Below are positions 1-8,218 of a DNA stretch of 64,000 nt, piece after piece. The notes under the pieces were generated by a model. That model was not told the origin of the DNA. It made no database searches and worked only from the letters and a program-made list of their open reading frames with translations. The stretch's first letter is position 1; the number at the start of each line of letters is the position of its first letter. The DNA is from Rhodocyclaceae bacterium. Its GTDB lineage: Bacteria; Pseudomonadota; Gammaproteobacteria; Burkholderiales; Rhodocyclaceae. Location: the NCBI GenBank assembly GCA_028869135.1, contig JAGWTC010000008.1, forward strand, positions 42,428 through 106,427, written 5' to 3'. Both the position numbers and the translations under genes were made by a program.

Positions 1-270
1 GAAGGCCAGTACGGCATGCGCCGCAGCGGCGCCTCGGTCGAGCCCTGGTACAACGATGTGGACCTTGCCTCGCACAGCGCCGACGAACACGACTCGCACT
101 ACGCGCGCTGGCGCAAGGATCAGCTCGCGCAATTCGATGCGGACTACACCGCGTGGAAGAAGGAGAGATCCGGCAGCTTCGGCACGGACTTCGATGAATG
201 GCGTCGCAAGCAAACGGCGCCGGGGACGAATGTCGGCTCCCCGGTTCCCGACAAGCAGAAGGACAAGTAA
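1..270 (+). CDS. C-terminal part of a Trp/Arg-rich hypothetical protein (5' end outside window)
   Basis: The reading frame is open from base 1 to the stop at 270, so this is the end of a longer gene; the Met at base 16 is probably internal. The visible part has a repeated aromatic/charged unit: HYARWRKDQ, then DYTAWKKER, then DFDEWRRKQ, each about 20 residues apart. The tail is Pro/Lys-rich and probably disordered. I do not recognise a named family. The same W-R-R ending recurs in the small protein at 1627-1815, so the two are probably paralogous modules. A strong Shine-Dalgarno for the next gene follows 7 bases after the stop, so it is likely cotranscribed with 289-534. Confidence 0.6.
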   Translation, partial: EGQYGMRRSGASVEPWYNDVDLASHSADEHDSHYARWRKDQLAQFDADYTAWKKERSGSFGTDFDEWRRKQTAPGTNVGSPVPDKQKDK

Positions 271-288
271 CCCACGAAGGAGACGAGC

Positions 289-534
289 ATGAACAGGACT
301 ATGCACTTGAACGGAAAAATGGTCGCATCGGCCGCCATCGCAACGGCGGCATTGGGCGCATTGGGCGCGCTGGCCTATGTCTGCAAAAAGAAATATGACC
401 GCAGCCACCTCGGCCCCGGCAACTCCTTGCCCGCCTATCCGGACACCACGGCGATGGAAGGCATGGAGAATATCGAACCCGGCGAGATCAGCCCCAAGGT
501 CGATATGGCGACGGACCCCGCCAACCAGAACTGA
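289..534 (+). CDS. Small membrane-anchored hypothetical protein
   Basis: 81 residues. An N-terminal hydrophobic Ala/Gly-rich helix (about residues 11-31, ending YVCKKKY) can act as a membrane anchor or uncleaved signal. An acidic, Pro-rich soluble tail follows, probably facing the periplasm. The start at 289 is supported by AAGGAG at 277-282 with 6 bases of spacing; an in-frame ATG at 301 is less well placed. It follows the gene ending at 270 after 18 bases and is closed by a strong hairpin at 580-612, so the two probably form the end of one transcript. No family recognised. Confidence 0.6.
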   Translation: MNRTMHLNGKMVASAAIATAALGALGALAYVCKKKYDRSHLGPGNSLPAYPDTTAMEGMENIEPGEISPKVDMATDPANQN

Positions 535-579
535 ACTCCACCGGCTCCGCGCCGGCGCACGGTTTGACCTCATGGAACT

Positions 580-612
580 GAACTCCTTTGGCGCAATGCG
601 TCAAAGGAGTTC
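580..612 (+). terminator. Rho-independent-type terminator after 289-534
   Basis: A 15-bp stem (left arm 580-594, right arm 598-612, loop AAT) with a single G-T mismatch, followed by a TTCATTCATTC run. It lies between the end of the small membrane protein and the acetyltransferase. The right arm contains AAAGGAG, but it is 23 bases before the next ATG, too far to act as its ribosome site. Confidence 0.7.
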
Positions 613-633
613 TTCATTCATTCGCATGAGGCC

Positions 634-1191
634 ATGCCGAAAACCGAAAAAGAAAAGATGCTCGCCGGCGAGCTGTACAACGGCATGGACCCGGCACTGG
701 TCGCCGAACGCCTGCAAGCCCGTGAACTCTGCCAGGCCCTGGCGGTGCTGCCGCCGACCGCAGCGGAAGCCGCCAAGGCCGATCTGTTGGCGCAATTGTT
801 CGGTGCGCCCACCAATGTTTACATCACGCCGCCGTTCTTTTGCGACTACGGGACCAATATCCGTTTCGGCGAGAACGTCTACTTCAACTTCAATTGCGTC
901 GTGCTCGATGTCGCCCAAGTCACCATCGGCGACAACACGCTGTTCGGCCCCATGGTGCAGATCTACACCGCCACCCATCCCATGGAGGCGGAAGCGCGCA
1001 GAAGCGGTCTCGAATCCGGCAAGCCCGTCACCATAGGCAAGGACGTCTGGGTCGGCGGCGGCGCGATCATCTGCCCCGGCGTGACCATCGGTGACGGCAG
1101 CGTCATTGGTGCGGGCAGCGTGGTGACGCGAGATATCCCGACGGGCGTATTCGCGGCGGGGAATCCGTGCCGGGTTATCCGCAAAGTTTGA
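634..1191 (+). CDS. maa: Maltose/sugar O-acetyltransferase (Maa/LacA/NodL family)
   Basis: 185 residues, the normal length of the family. It transfers acetyl from acetyl-CoA to a sugar hydroxyl in the cytoplasm. The N-terminal cap carries the TEKEKMLAGELYNGMDP signature of Maa. Left-handed beta-helix hexapeptide repeats follow (VTIGDN, VTIGKD, VTIGDG series, about residues 70-180). The catalytic His sits in YTATHP at residue 115. The end, AGNPCRVIRKV, matches Maa-type ends. It stands alone between a terminator and a small secreted protein gene. The exact sugar acceptor cannot be read from sequence; another NodL-like acetyltransferase is possible. Confidence 0.87.
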   Translation: MPKTEKEKMLAGELYNGMDPALVAERLQARELCQALAVLPPTAAEAAKADLLAQLFGAPTNVYITPPFFCDYGTNIRFGENVYFNFNCVVLDVAQVTIGDNTLFGPMVQIYTATHPMEAEARRSGLESGKPVTIGKDVWVGGGAIICPGVTIGDGSVIGAGSVVTRDIPTGVFAAGNPCRVIRKV

Positions 1192-1263
1192 CCGCTTTCG
1201 TTCGGGTCGCCGAGCAGGAACGACGATTGCAAGACCTGGGGACCACTTAGCGAGAGGTCAAAT

Positions 1264-1572
1264 ATGAAGTCGAAGCTATTGATATCCCTGCTAGCAAGCA
1301 CCTTGGCGGCACCTGTCATGGCGCAGACCGTTCCTGCCAGCGCGCCCACCGTGACGCCGAACCAGGCGGACATCAATCCACGGGCGGAAGAAACGCGCCC
1401 CAATGATGAAAAGCGCCCCTACAAGAAAGCGCGCAAAGATCCATTGAGCAAATCCACCGGCACGGAGAGCCCCGATACGCCGACCGAGAAAACCGGTAGC
1501 TCAAAAGCCCCGCGATCCGGAACCAGCGGCGCGAGATCGACCGGCGACAGCAATACCGGCAACGCGCGCTAG
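1264..1572 (+). CDS. Secreted low-complexity hypothetical protein
   Basis: 102 residues. A clear Sec signal peptide is present (MKSKLLISLLASTLAAPVMAQ, cleavage probably after VMA). The mature part is rich in Pro, Thr, Ser, Lys and Asp with no predicted fold (e.g. SPDTPTEKTGSS), so it is probably a disordered periplasmic protein. A GCGAGAGG motif upstream gives a modest ribosome site. No family recognised. It neighbours other small accessory proteins of unknown role. Confidence 0.6.
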   Translation: MKSKLLISLLASTLAAPVMAQTVPASAPTVTPNQADINPRAEETRPNDEKRPYKKARKDPLSKSTGTESPDTPTEKTGSSKAPRSGTSGARSTGDSNTGNAR

Positions 1573-1626
1573 AGCACCCGCGCTTCGAAAGTCAGCTTTG
1601 GATAAACGTTGATTGAAAGGAAAATC

Positions 1627-1815
1627 ATGTCTCAACAGAACCCCAACAGCACTCACGAACCCAGCTTCGACGATCCGGTCGATCCGAATCAAATCGGCGA
1701 CGAAACCGATTCGCGCTACCTGGAGTGGCTGAAGTTGAACCCCTCCGGCAACTTCGAACAATGGCGGCGCGAATCCGCCCCATCCGGCAGCGCGGGGACG
1801 CGTACGTCCCGCTAG
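1627..1815 (+). CDS. Small Trp-motif hypothetical protein
   Basis: 62 residues from the ATG at 1627, which has AAAGGAAAA directly upstream; an in-frame TTG at 1609 would add six residues but lacks a ribosome site. The N-terminus is Asn/Asp/Pro-rich. The core reads SRYLEWLKLN...NFEQWRRE, which resembles the HYARWRKDQ/DFDEWRRKQ units of the protein at 1-270, suggesting a shared small module. Acidic overall with a basic end. A strong bidirectional terminator follows at 1837-1862. Function unknown. Confidence 0.6.
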   Translation: MSQQNPNSTHEPSFDDPVDPNQIGDETDSRYLEWLKLNPSGNFEQWRRESAPSGSAGTRTSR

Positions 1816-1836
1816 TCACCGCAGGTGGCGCCATAG

Positions 1837-1862
1837 AAAAAGCCCGCGCATGCGGGCTTTTT
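1837..1862. terminator. Bidirectional terminator between convergent genes
   Basis: A perfect palindromic stem AAAAAGCCCGC / GCGGGCTTTTT with a short GCAT centre. A-tract on one side and T-tract on the other, so it can stop the plus-strand gene ending at 1815 and the minus-strand gene ending at 1891. Confidence 0.85.
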
Positions 1863-1890
1863 CTTGCAGACATCTTTTGCTTGGCTCAGC

Positions 1891-2118
1891 CTATTTGCTC
1901 GGCGAGACACGCTCGATCGGCACGTCCTCATCGGTGTTCTCTGTTTCGATATCACCATCCGACATTTCGGGGTCGATACGATCATCGTATTCGCTCGCGA
2001 TTTCGCGATTGGCCTCGTCGTCGGACTCCACCGTCTGCGGGCGATATTGGCTGGCCCCCGGCTGGTATTGCGGACTGTCTTCGTCCTTGTCGCTGTCGTA
2101 GGGTTCCTTATTCGGCAT
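1891..2118 (-). CDS. Very acidic small hypothetical protein
   Basis: 75 residues with strong Asp/Glu enrichment (DSDKDEDS, ESDDEANRE, ENTDEDVP) and no hydrophobic segment, so soluble and probably disordered. The start is supported by AAAGGAG upstream on the minus strand. It lies 74 bases downstream of rlhA on the same strand, and an 8-bp inverted repeat (2131-2162) sits in that gap, so it may have its own control. No family recognised. Confidence 0.55.
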   Translation of the reverse strand: MPNKEPYDSDKDEDSPQYQPGASQYRPQTVESDDEANREIASEYDDRIDPEMSDGDIETENTDEDVPIERVSPSK

Positions 2119-2130
2119 GGCGCTTCTCCT

Positions 2131-2162
2131 TTGCGGTTGTAGCTATGAACAGCAAACCGCAA
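2131..2162. promoter_or_regulatory. Inverted repeat between rlhA and the acidic protein gene
   Basis: TTGCGGTT at 2131-2138 and AACCGCAA at 2155-2162 form a perfect 8-bp inverted repeat around a 16-base spacer, just upstream of the ribosome site of the acidic protein gene. It could be an operator, or a weak hairpin ending rlhA transcription; no T-tract follows, so termination is less likely. Confidence 0.3.
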
Positions 2163-2192
2163 GCCCGGCGCCGCCGGGAGGGGACAGCCAGC

Positions 2193-4100
2193 CTAGTCGG
2201 CGTGAATCTTCAGCGTCATGCCCGGCTTCATCTTGCCCACCACGTGCATCTCGCAAGCCTTGCAGTCGAAGCGCAGCTTGAGCTTTTCATTGCCGTTGAT
2301 CAGCGTCATGGGCTCGGCCTTCACGCCCTTGAGCTTCCAGTCCTTGGCCTCCTTGGGACAGAGGTTGAAGCTGTAGCGCAGGCAGTGCTTGGTGATCATC
2401 AGCGAGACTTCGCCGTGCTCGTTGCCCGCTTCATAGGCATCGGCGATGATTTCGACGCCGTGCTTCTTGTAGAAGTTGCGCGCCGGGGTGTTGAAGACAT
2501 TGCTGAGGAAGTCGAGCTGCTTGTCCAGGTAAGGCACCGGCGGCTCGACCGGCGCAGCGCGCTTGAGTACGGGGCGCTGTTCCACACGGGCGGCGATGAG
2601 CGCCGCCGTGGCTTCGCGGCGCAGCGCATTGAGCACCGAGGCGGGTACGAAGTAGGGCGCGGCGATAGTTACGCCGGTGACTTCGAAATCGGTATTGCCG
2701 AACTTGCTGAGATTGCCTTGCAGCGTCGCCAGCGCCTTCTCGGCATCGCGTGCGAACTCGATACCGCCCTCATGGGTCACAGTGGCGGAGATGCCATCGC
2801 TGTCGGTCAGCGTGAGCTGCAGCTCTCCATTCACCTCGTACAGGCTCACCTGCACGCCAATGCGGCGTTCGGCGGACTCCTTTTCCAGCTGGCGCTCAAA
2901 GGCCTGGTCGCGATTGCGATAGATCGTCTGACCCACCTTGAGATCGGTCGCCATCTCGTTGGGGAAGAGGCGCTGGCCCTGGACCACATTGATGCGCATA
3001 CCCACCAGCTTGTTGGCGCCCTTGTTGGTGCTGGGCTGGTAGCTCACGCCGTCACCGTTGTGCAGGATGATGGTGGCGCCATCCTCGGTCTTTCCGTCGA
3101 TTTCAAACCAGTCGGGGCCGATCTTGGTAATGCTGCCGATCGCTTCGCCCGAGAACTTGGGCGTATCGAAGGCGCCGATGTCATGCTTGCGGCCATTGAC
3201 GAAGTAATCGGTCGTACTGCGGTTGAAAGTCTTTTCCGGCTGCGGCACGAAGAGGTGGCGGGTGCGGCCGGATGAAGCGCGCGAATACTGCGGCTGCTCT
3301 TCGATGATCTCGTCGAGCAACTGGCGATAGTGCGCCGTGGCGTTCTTCACATAGGCCATGTCCTTGTAGCGGCCTTCGATCTTGAAGGAGCGGACACCCG
3401 CCTCGACCAGGGCGCGCAGATTGCCGCTCTGGTCGTTGTCCTTCATCGACAGCAGATGCTTGTCGTAGGCAACGATGCGGCCTTCGTGATCGGCCAAGGT
3501 GTAGGGCAGGCGGCAGGCCTGCGAGCATTCGCCACGATTGGCGCTGCGGCCGGTATGCGCAAAGCTGATATTGCACTGGCCCGAGAAGGCCACGCACAGC
3601 GCACCGTGGATAAAGTATTCGATATTGGTGTGCGGATCGAGCAGCTCGTAGGTGCGGCGGATATCCGTCAGCGTCATCTCGCGCGCCAACACCACTTGCG
3701 AGAAACCCACGTCCTGCAGGAACTTGGCCTTCTCCGGCGAACGAATGTCGCACTGCGTACTGGCGTGGAACTGCAGCGGCGGCATGTCGAGCTCGAGCAG
3801 CCCCATGTCCTGCATGATCAGCGCGTCGACGCCCGCATCGTAAAGCTGCCATGACAGCTTGCGCGCCTCTTCGATCTCGGCGTCGTTGAAGATGGTGTTG
3901 AAGGCAACAAAGATCTTCGCGTGAAAGCGATGCGCAAACTCGACCAGACGGGCAATGTCCGAAACTGAATTCGCCGCCCCGGCGCGCGCACCGAAAGCAG
4001 GCCCGCCGATGTAAACCGCATCGGCTCCGTGCTTGATCGCCTCGATGCCAATGTCGGCATCACGGGCGGGCGAAAGGAGTTCTAGATGATTGAGTGCCAT
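2193..4100 (-). CDS. rlhA: 23S rRNA 5-hydroxycytidine C2501 synthase, U32 peptidase family (RlhA/YdcP)
   Basis: 635 residues, close to E. coli RlhA (YdcP). RlhA installs the 5-hydroxyl on C2501 of 23S rRNA, using prephenate-dependent chemistry and an iron-sulfur cluster. Visible features: N-terminal HLELLSPARD and GADAVYIGGP, HASTQCDIRSPEKAKFL, the U32 signature FIHGALCVAFSGQCNIS, and the Cys-bearing GECSQACRLPY. A C-terminal domain holds KHCLRYSFNLCP and FDCKACEMHV, which fit further metal-binding Cys. The shorter tRNA paralogue TrhP/YegQ lacks this layout, so RlhA is preferred. It is the last conserved-looking gene before the defence island. Confidence 0.93.
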   Translation of the reverse strand: MALNHLELLSPARDADIGIEAIKHGADAVYIGGPAFGARAGAANSVSDIARLVEFAHRFHAKIFVAFNTIFNDAEIEEARKLSWQLYDAGVDALIMQDMGLLELDMPPLQFHASTQCDIRSPEKAKFLQDVGFSQVVLAREMTLTDIRRTYELLDPHTNIEYFIHGALCVAFSGQCNISFAHTGRSANRGECSQACRLPYTLADHEGRIVAYDKHLLSMKDNDQSGNLRALVEAGVRSFKIEGRYKDMAYVKNATAHYRQLLDEIIEEQPQYSRASSGRTRHLFVPQPEKTFNRSTTDYFVNGRKHDIGAFDTPKFSGEAIGSITKIGPDWFEIDGKTEDGATIILHNGDGVSYQPSTNKGANKLVGMRINVVQGQRLFPNEMATDLKVGQTIYRNRDQAFERQLEKESAERRIGVQVSLYEVNGELQLTLTDSDGISATVTHEGGIEFARDAEKALATLQGNLSKFGNTDFEVTGVTIAAPYFVPASVLNALRREATAALIAARVEQRPVLKRAAPVEPPVPYLDKQLDFLSNVFNTPARNFYKKHGVEIIADAYEAGNEHGEVSLMITKHCLRYSFNLCPKEAKDWKLKGVKAEPMTLINGNEKLKLRFDCKACEMHVVGKMKPGMTLKIHAD

Positions 4101-4261
4101 GCGGTCTGCTCACCAATTGACCGACTGGGATCGATCCTGTTTCACAAGGCTGGCTAGTTTACACCTCTATAGGATAGGGGCAGCAACGGTAGCGAGCTGG
4201 GTCGCTAATGTCAGGCATCAGCCTGAACATCATCAAAAAGCGAGTGTTTTTGTGCGGCGGC

Positions 4262-5425
4262 TTATATTTCGCTTTCTTGATTCAGTATCCCGATATAGGC
4301 GCTGTAGGCAAACACGCGGTTGCGCCGATTGCCCGTAAGCTCCCGCACTATGTGCAGCTGATTTTCCAGCACATCCAATGCCTTGCCTACCGTGGCGGGA
4401 GATAAGCCAGTTTGCGCCGTGATGGTTGGGATATTGATGACCGGTCGGGCAAACATGGCGTCCAGCACCTGTCGCACCGAAGCCGCCATACGACCCAAGC
4501 CCACTAGCCGCTCACGATCCGCCGCATGCAGTGCACTCAGTTGCTGCGCGGTATGAACGGCTTCGCTTGCACTACTGGCCACGGCATCAACAAAGAAGAG
4601 CAACCAAGCCTCCCAGTCGCCATGTGTACGAATTTGCTGCAGCTGCTGGTAGTAGGTTTCGCGGTGTCGTTTAAAAAAGACCGACAGATACAGCAGCGGC
4701 TCTTTGAGGATGCCCGCTTCAACCATGATCAAGGGAATGAGCAGCCGCCCGAGGCGGCCATTACCATCGAGAAAAGGGTGGATGGTTTCAAACTGCACAT
4801 GGGCCAGCGCCGCCTTGATCAAGGGTGAGGTGGTACTGCCCTCATCGTTGATGAAGCGTTCAAGCGCCGCAAAACATGCGTCGATCTGGTTGGCGGGGGG
4901 TGGCACAAACATGGCGCGGTCGGCACGGTGGCCACCGATCCACACCTGACTGCGCCGAAACTCGCCGGGATCGCGCTGCGTGCCACGGCCCGATGTCATC
5001 AACGCGGCATGGAGCTCACATACCAGCCGCCGCCTGATGGGCATGCCTTCGCGTATGCGCTGCACGCCGAGATTGAGTGCATTGACGTAGCAAGAGACCT
5101 CCTGCACATCGTCCATGGGCACACCCGGCACGGCCTCCATTTCAAACAGCAGCAAGTCGCTGAGCGAAGACTGCGTGCCCTCGATCTGCGAAGACATCAC
5201 GGCCTCCTTACGCACATAGCTGTAGAGAAACAACGGTGCATCGGGTAGCAGGGTGCTGATGGCATCCAAGCGCCCCAGCGCCAGCATGGCATTGTTAATG
5301 CTGGCCTGAAGCGGGTCGTCGAACTGCAATGCAGGCACGGGGGGCAATGCTGCCGGCACAAATGCTTGGCAGCTCACGCCACCGGCAATACTCGGGGTAT
5401 AGCTGCCCGTGATTCCTCGCTGCAT
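4262..5425 (-). CDS. Fic family protein (AMP-transferase) with C-terminal winged helix
   Basis: 387 residues. The Fic motif HPFLDGNGRLGR is intact at residues 216-227 (catalytic His216). An N-terminal inhibitory motif SSQIEG (Ser78-xxx-Glu82-Gly83) matches the class II S/T-xxx-E-G/N self-inhibition helix. Residues about 320-380 look like a winged helix (ITAQTGLSPATVGKALDVLE), so it may bind DNA and autoregulate. Fic proteins usually transfer AMP from ATP to a target protein's hydroxyl; the target is unknown. It is the last gene of the minus-strand defence island, 212 bases after the helicase gene, with its own palindromic operator upstream, so it is probably separately transcribed. Confidence 0.88.
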   Translation of the reverse strand: MQRGITGSYTPSIAGGVSCQAFVPAALPPVPALQFDDPLQASINNAMLALGRLDAISTLLPDAPLFLYSYVRKEAVMSSQIEGTQSSLSDLLLFEMEAVPGVPMDDVQEVSCYVNALNLGVQRIREGMPIRRRLVCELHAALMTSGRGTQRDPGEFRRSQVWIGGHRADRAMFVPPPANQIDACFAALERFINDEGSTTSPLIKAALAHVQFETIHPFLDGNGRLGRLLIPLIMVEAGILKEPLLYLSVFFKRHRETYYQQLQQIRTHGDWEAWLLFFVDAVASSASEAVHTAQQLSALHAADRERLVGLGRMAASVRQVLDAMFARPVINIPTITAQTGLSPATVGKALDVLENQLHIVRELTGNRRNRVFAYSAYIGILNQESEI

Positions 5426-5437
5426 GACGCCCCCGTG

Positions 5438-5491
5438 AAGTTGAAATAAGGTTCCGCCTTATTTTAACTTCATGCTTTATCTAAAATAAAG
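5438..5491. promoter_or_regulatory. Palindromic operator upstream of the Fic gene
   Basis: AAGTTGAAATAAGG (5438-5451) and CCTTATTTTAACTT (5457-5470) form a 14-bp inverted repeat with one mismatch and a 5-base spacer. A second, shorter inverted repeat CTTTAT-5-ATAAAG lies at 5475-5491. Both sit just upstream of the Fic start codon (5425), where the promoter should be. The C-terminal winged helix of the Fic protein is the obvious candidate binder. A hairpin terminator for the helicase transcript is the alternative, but there is no T-run. Confidence 0.55.
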
Positions 5492-5637
5492 AATCCGTTA
5501 AGTTAAGTTTCCGGGGGCTGTGGTTTTCACAACATACAAACCTAATCATTGGCTTATGGCAAAACCTGACCAAGGCAGTGCTGTCCATGATCGTCAGGTC
5601 GCTTTGGCGGCACCTTGCGACCAGGGCCTCACCCGCC

Positions 5638-7431
5638 TCAGGCAACCCCAGTCACAATCAACTGCTGGGTGGCGCGGGTCATGGCAACGTAGAGCAAGCG
5701 TGCTTCTTCTTCGGTCGTTTTATCGGGTGACTGAAGCAAGTCAGCGCCGGGGATCAGCACCAAAGGAAACTCCAGCCCCTTGCTGCTGTGAAAGGTGATG
5801 AACTTAACCGTGTCCTGGCCTTTGTCAAAGCTCACTTGCTTTTGGTAGGTGCAGGGCACGCCAGCCTTTTGCAAATGCGACATCACTGTCTTGCAGGTAG
5901 GCTCGTAGTGACGGAACAGTACGGCCATATCGCGCCAAGCGCGGCCATTGGCGTGCTCTTCCTTCAGCTTGGTTGCAATCCAGGCGCTCTCTTCCTGCAG
6001 CGTCGGCAAGTTGATCACCAAGGGCTCTTTGCCTGAGCGTCCCGCCGATATGGGCGCTAGGCGGGGCACCCCGTCTTCTTCTGCCTCGCTCCCCAAGAGC
6101 AAGTCACCGGCAAAGCGGGTGGCAAAGTCGAGAATCTCGCGGGTGTTGCGATAGTTGATTTTGAGCACTGTGGTGCGGCCCTGCGCCTGAATGCCGACGC
6201 TCTTGAAGCTGAAGTTCTTCTTGCCGCCAGTGTCGTAAATCGACTGGGCATCGTCATACAACACCAAGAGCGAGTTGGTGCGCGGGTCAACCATCTGCAC
6301 CACCAGCTTCAGCCACTCGGGGCGGAAGTCATGGCCTTCATCAATCATGACCGCATCGTATTGCGCGCCGGGAATCGCTCCGCGATCCGTTGCACGGATG
6401 ACGGCCTCTACCATCGCGGCCATTTCCTGGTTGAAATCGTCTTCGCCTTCGTATTTGAAATTCACGTTGAAGGCGCGGAGCTGGCTTGAACACCATGCGT
6501 GGAAAGTTCGCACATGCACTTTGTCGGCGATGTTCTTTTCTGTCATCCATACCTTGAGCTTGTCTGCCAACTTGCGGTTGTAGCAAAGCACCAAGATTGG
6601 CTTTTCGCAGCCCTTGGCAAGCTGCTCGGCACGGTAACCAAGAATCAGAGTTTTGCCCGAGCCAGCCACGCCGTGTATCACCCGGTGGCCCTCGCCCAAG
6701 CTGCGCGCCAACTGCTCTTGCTGCAAATCCATCACGCGCATCAGGTCTGGAACATCGACTTGCGCCGTCTGCGCCTGTGCGGCAAACAAATCTTCCTGGG
6801 GCACCGGCAAACGGATTTCCGGGAACATATGCCAACGAATACGGTCCAGCTGCGGCAACGATAAACTGCCGCGAAACTGAATCTGGAACATCTGCCAAAG
6901 GCGTTCTTGAAACGCCTCAGCATCCACCGACTCAGTCATTTCATCCTGGCAAATCACACGGCCAGCGGGCAGCACATCGCCCATGCCAGACTCATCGAAC
7001 ACCTTGCGTGAAATATTGGCTAGCACCACCCCATATGCCCAAGGGAAAGTGAGCTGCCCCTGGTGGCTACCGCTCGCAAACACCAGCTGCGGGTCTTTCT
7101 GCAGCGTGTTGGTGATGGCATGCACGTACTGCCGTGCCTGCTCCAGCGGGTTGATCACATGCACAATGCCACGCTCGGTGAGCAAGGTCGCGTCTTGCTT
7201 GGTGATGGCCTGAATCGTCTCCGGCTTCCAATCCTTCACCTCCAACACCAGCAAACCACGGCGCGGGTGCAAGATCACAAAGTCGGGGTGCGAATGCGTG
7301 GGGCCAACCGCCACCTCGTACCAACACAAGTAGTCGTCTTCGAGCTTGGCTTCCAGCCGCTGGGCAAAGCGCCGCTCGCCGCCCGTCATGCGGTTAACGC
7401 AGGTGCTGTAGCTGGGGATGAGGGTGGCCAT
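5638..7431 (-). CDS. NERD-domain nuclease fused to UvrD/Rep-type DNA helicase
   Basis: 597 residues. The N-terminal NERD nuclease domain shows the PD-(D/E)xK pattern Asp50 ... Glu64-x-Lys66 (LVLEVKDW). Superfamily 1 helicase motifs follow: Walker A GVAGSGKT (254-261), Walker B VMIDEGHDF (361-369), a C-terminal ITFHSSKGLEFPLVLIPG and the final YVAMTRATQQLIV. It should unwind, and possibly cut, DNA with ATP. It is next after the ygjP-like gene on the same strand (76-base gap). NERD helicases are common in phage-defence islands, so a defence role is inferred from fusion and neighbours. Confidence 0.85.
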   Translation of the reverse strand: MATLIPSYSTCVNRMTGGERRFAQRLEAKLEDDYLCWYEVAVGPTHSHPDFVILHPRRGLLVLEVKDWKPETIQAITKQDATLLTERGIVHVINPLEQARQYVHAITNTLQKDPQLVFASGSHQGQLTFPWAYGVVLANISRKVFDESGMGDVLPAGRVICQDEMTESVDAEAFQERLWQMFQIQFRGSLSLPQLDRIRWHMFPEIRLPVPQEDLFAAQAQTAQVDVPDLMRVMDLQQEQLARSLGEGHRVIHGVAGSGKTLILGYRAEQLAKGCEKPILVLCYNRKLADKLKVWMTEKNIADKVHVRTFHAWCSSQLRAFNVNFKYEGEDDFNQEMAAMVEAVIRATDRGAIPGAQYDAVMIDEGHDFRPEWLKLVVQMVDPRTNSLLVLYDDAQSIYDTGGKKNFSFKSVGIQAQGRTTVLKINYRNTREILDFATRFAGDLLLGSEAEEDGVPRLAPISAGRSGKEPLVINLPTLQEESAWIATKLKEEHANGRAWRDMAVLFRHYEPTCKTVMSHLQKAGVPCTYQKQVSFDKGQDTVKFITFHSSKGLEFPLVLIPGADLLQSPDKTTEEEARLLYVAMTRATQQLIVTGVA

Positions 7432-7507
7432 AGATTGCTAAGCTTTTAGATATTCGCGCAAGGCTTGATGGTCGCAAGCCAATATCGATATCGCGGGCGG
7501 GTCAGCT

Positions 7508-8218
7508 TCAAAGATCTAATGCTGCCCCGCGAACTCGTAGCCATTCTTTGCGTGCAAGATAGTCCGGGAGAACTTTGTCGACTTCATTCCAAAATTGATC
7601 TGAGTGGTCTTTAAATCGCAAATGACATAGCTCGTGGACGACGATGTAATCAATGATGGTCAAGGGCGCCATCAAGCATTTCCAGTGGAAATGTAAATCT
7701 CCGCGCGGAGTGCACGCCGCCCAACGGTAGCCAAGATCCTTAATCTGAACACCACCCGCCTTCACACCAACCTTAGCTGCAAAGTAAACCACTCGCTTCT
7801 GCAGTCGGGGTAGGCCTTTGGTCTTGTAGAAACTCTCAAACACCTCGTGGGCAGCATCCCGACCACCACGCTCAACGAGGTCGCGCAGTAAGCAAAACCG
7901 ACCGTCCTTCAACTTGAGTGGTTCGTCTTGCTCGGCCACCAGCTGCAGTCGGTAACAACTGCCCAAATAAAGGAAGGTTTCGCCGCTGACCCACTCGCGC
8001 GTAACACGAGTCGCATTGAGGTCACGCCATTCCGCCAGATTGCGGTAGATCCACATCCGTTTGGCTAAAACGGTCTCATCTACTTGCTCGGGTGTCATTC
8101 GTTTTGGCGGGCGAACAGTAACGATGCCATCGCGCTCAATCACGATATCCGTCGTCTGGCGGTCTGAGCCAGGCAATAATTGGTATGCAATATCGCGTAC
8201 TTGACGGAATTGCATCAT
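7508..8218 (-). CDS. YgjP-type M48-like metallopeptidase (DUF45)
   Basis: 236 residues. The zinc-metalloprotease motif HELCH is at 195-199 and a likely third ligand His205 follows (FKDHSDQFW), with the YgjP signature DLGYRWAACTPRGDLHFHWKCLMAP before it. These proteins often travel with type I restriction genes; their substrate is not known. The ATG at 8218 overlaps the hsdR stop by 4 bases (ATGA), so it is translationally coupled to hsdR; a second ATG lies three bases further in. Both active-site His and the Glu are present, so it should be active. Confidence 0.85.
   Translation of the reverse strand: MMQFRQVRDIAYQLLPGSDRQTTDIVIERDGIVTVRPPKRMTPEQVDETVLAKRMWIYRNLAEWRDLNATRVTREWVSGETFLYLGSCYRLQLVAEQDEPLKLKDGRFCLLRDLVERGGRDAAHEVFESFYKTKGLPRLQKRVVYFAAKVGVKAGGVQIKDLGYRWAACTPRGDLHFHWKCLMAPLTIIDYIVVHELCHLRFKDHSDQFWNEVDKVLPDYLARKEWLRVRGAALDL

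Noticed and set aside
1725..3275. Open frame of 516 codons opposite rlhA
   Set aside because: It crosses a clear terminator and lies antisense to a well-conserved rRNA enzyme.
4209..4230. Small hairpin TCAGGC-ATCA-GCCTGA downstream of the Fic gene
   Set aside because: Only 6 bp and no T-tract, so too weak to call a terminator or an attachment site.
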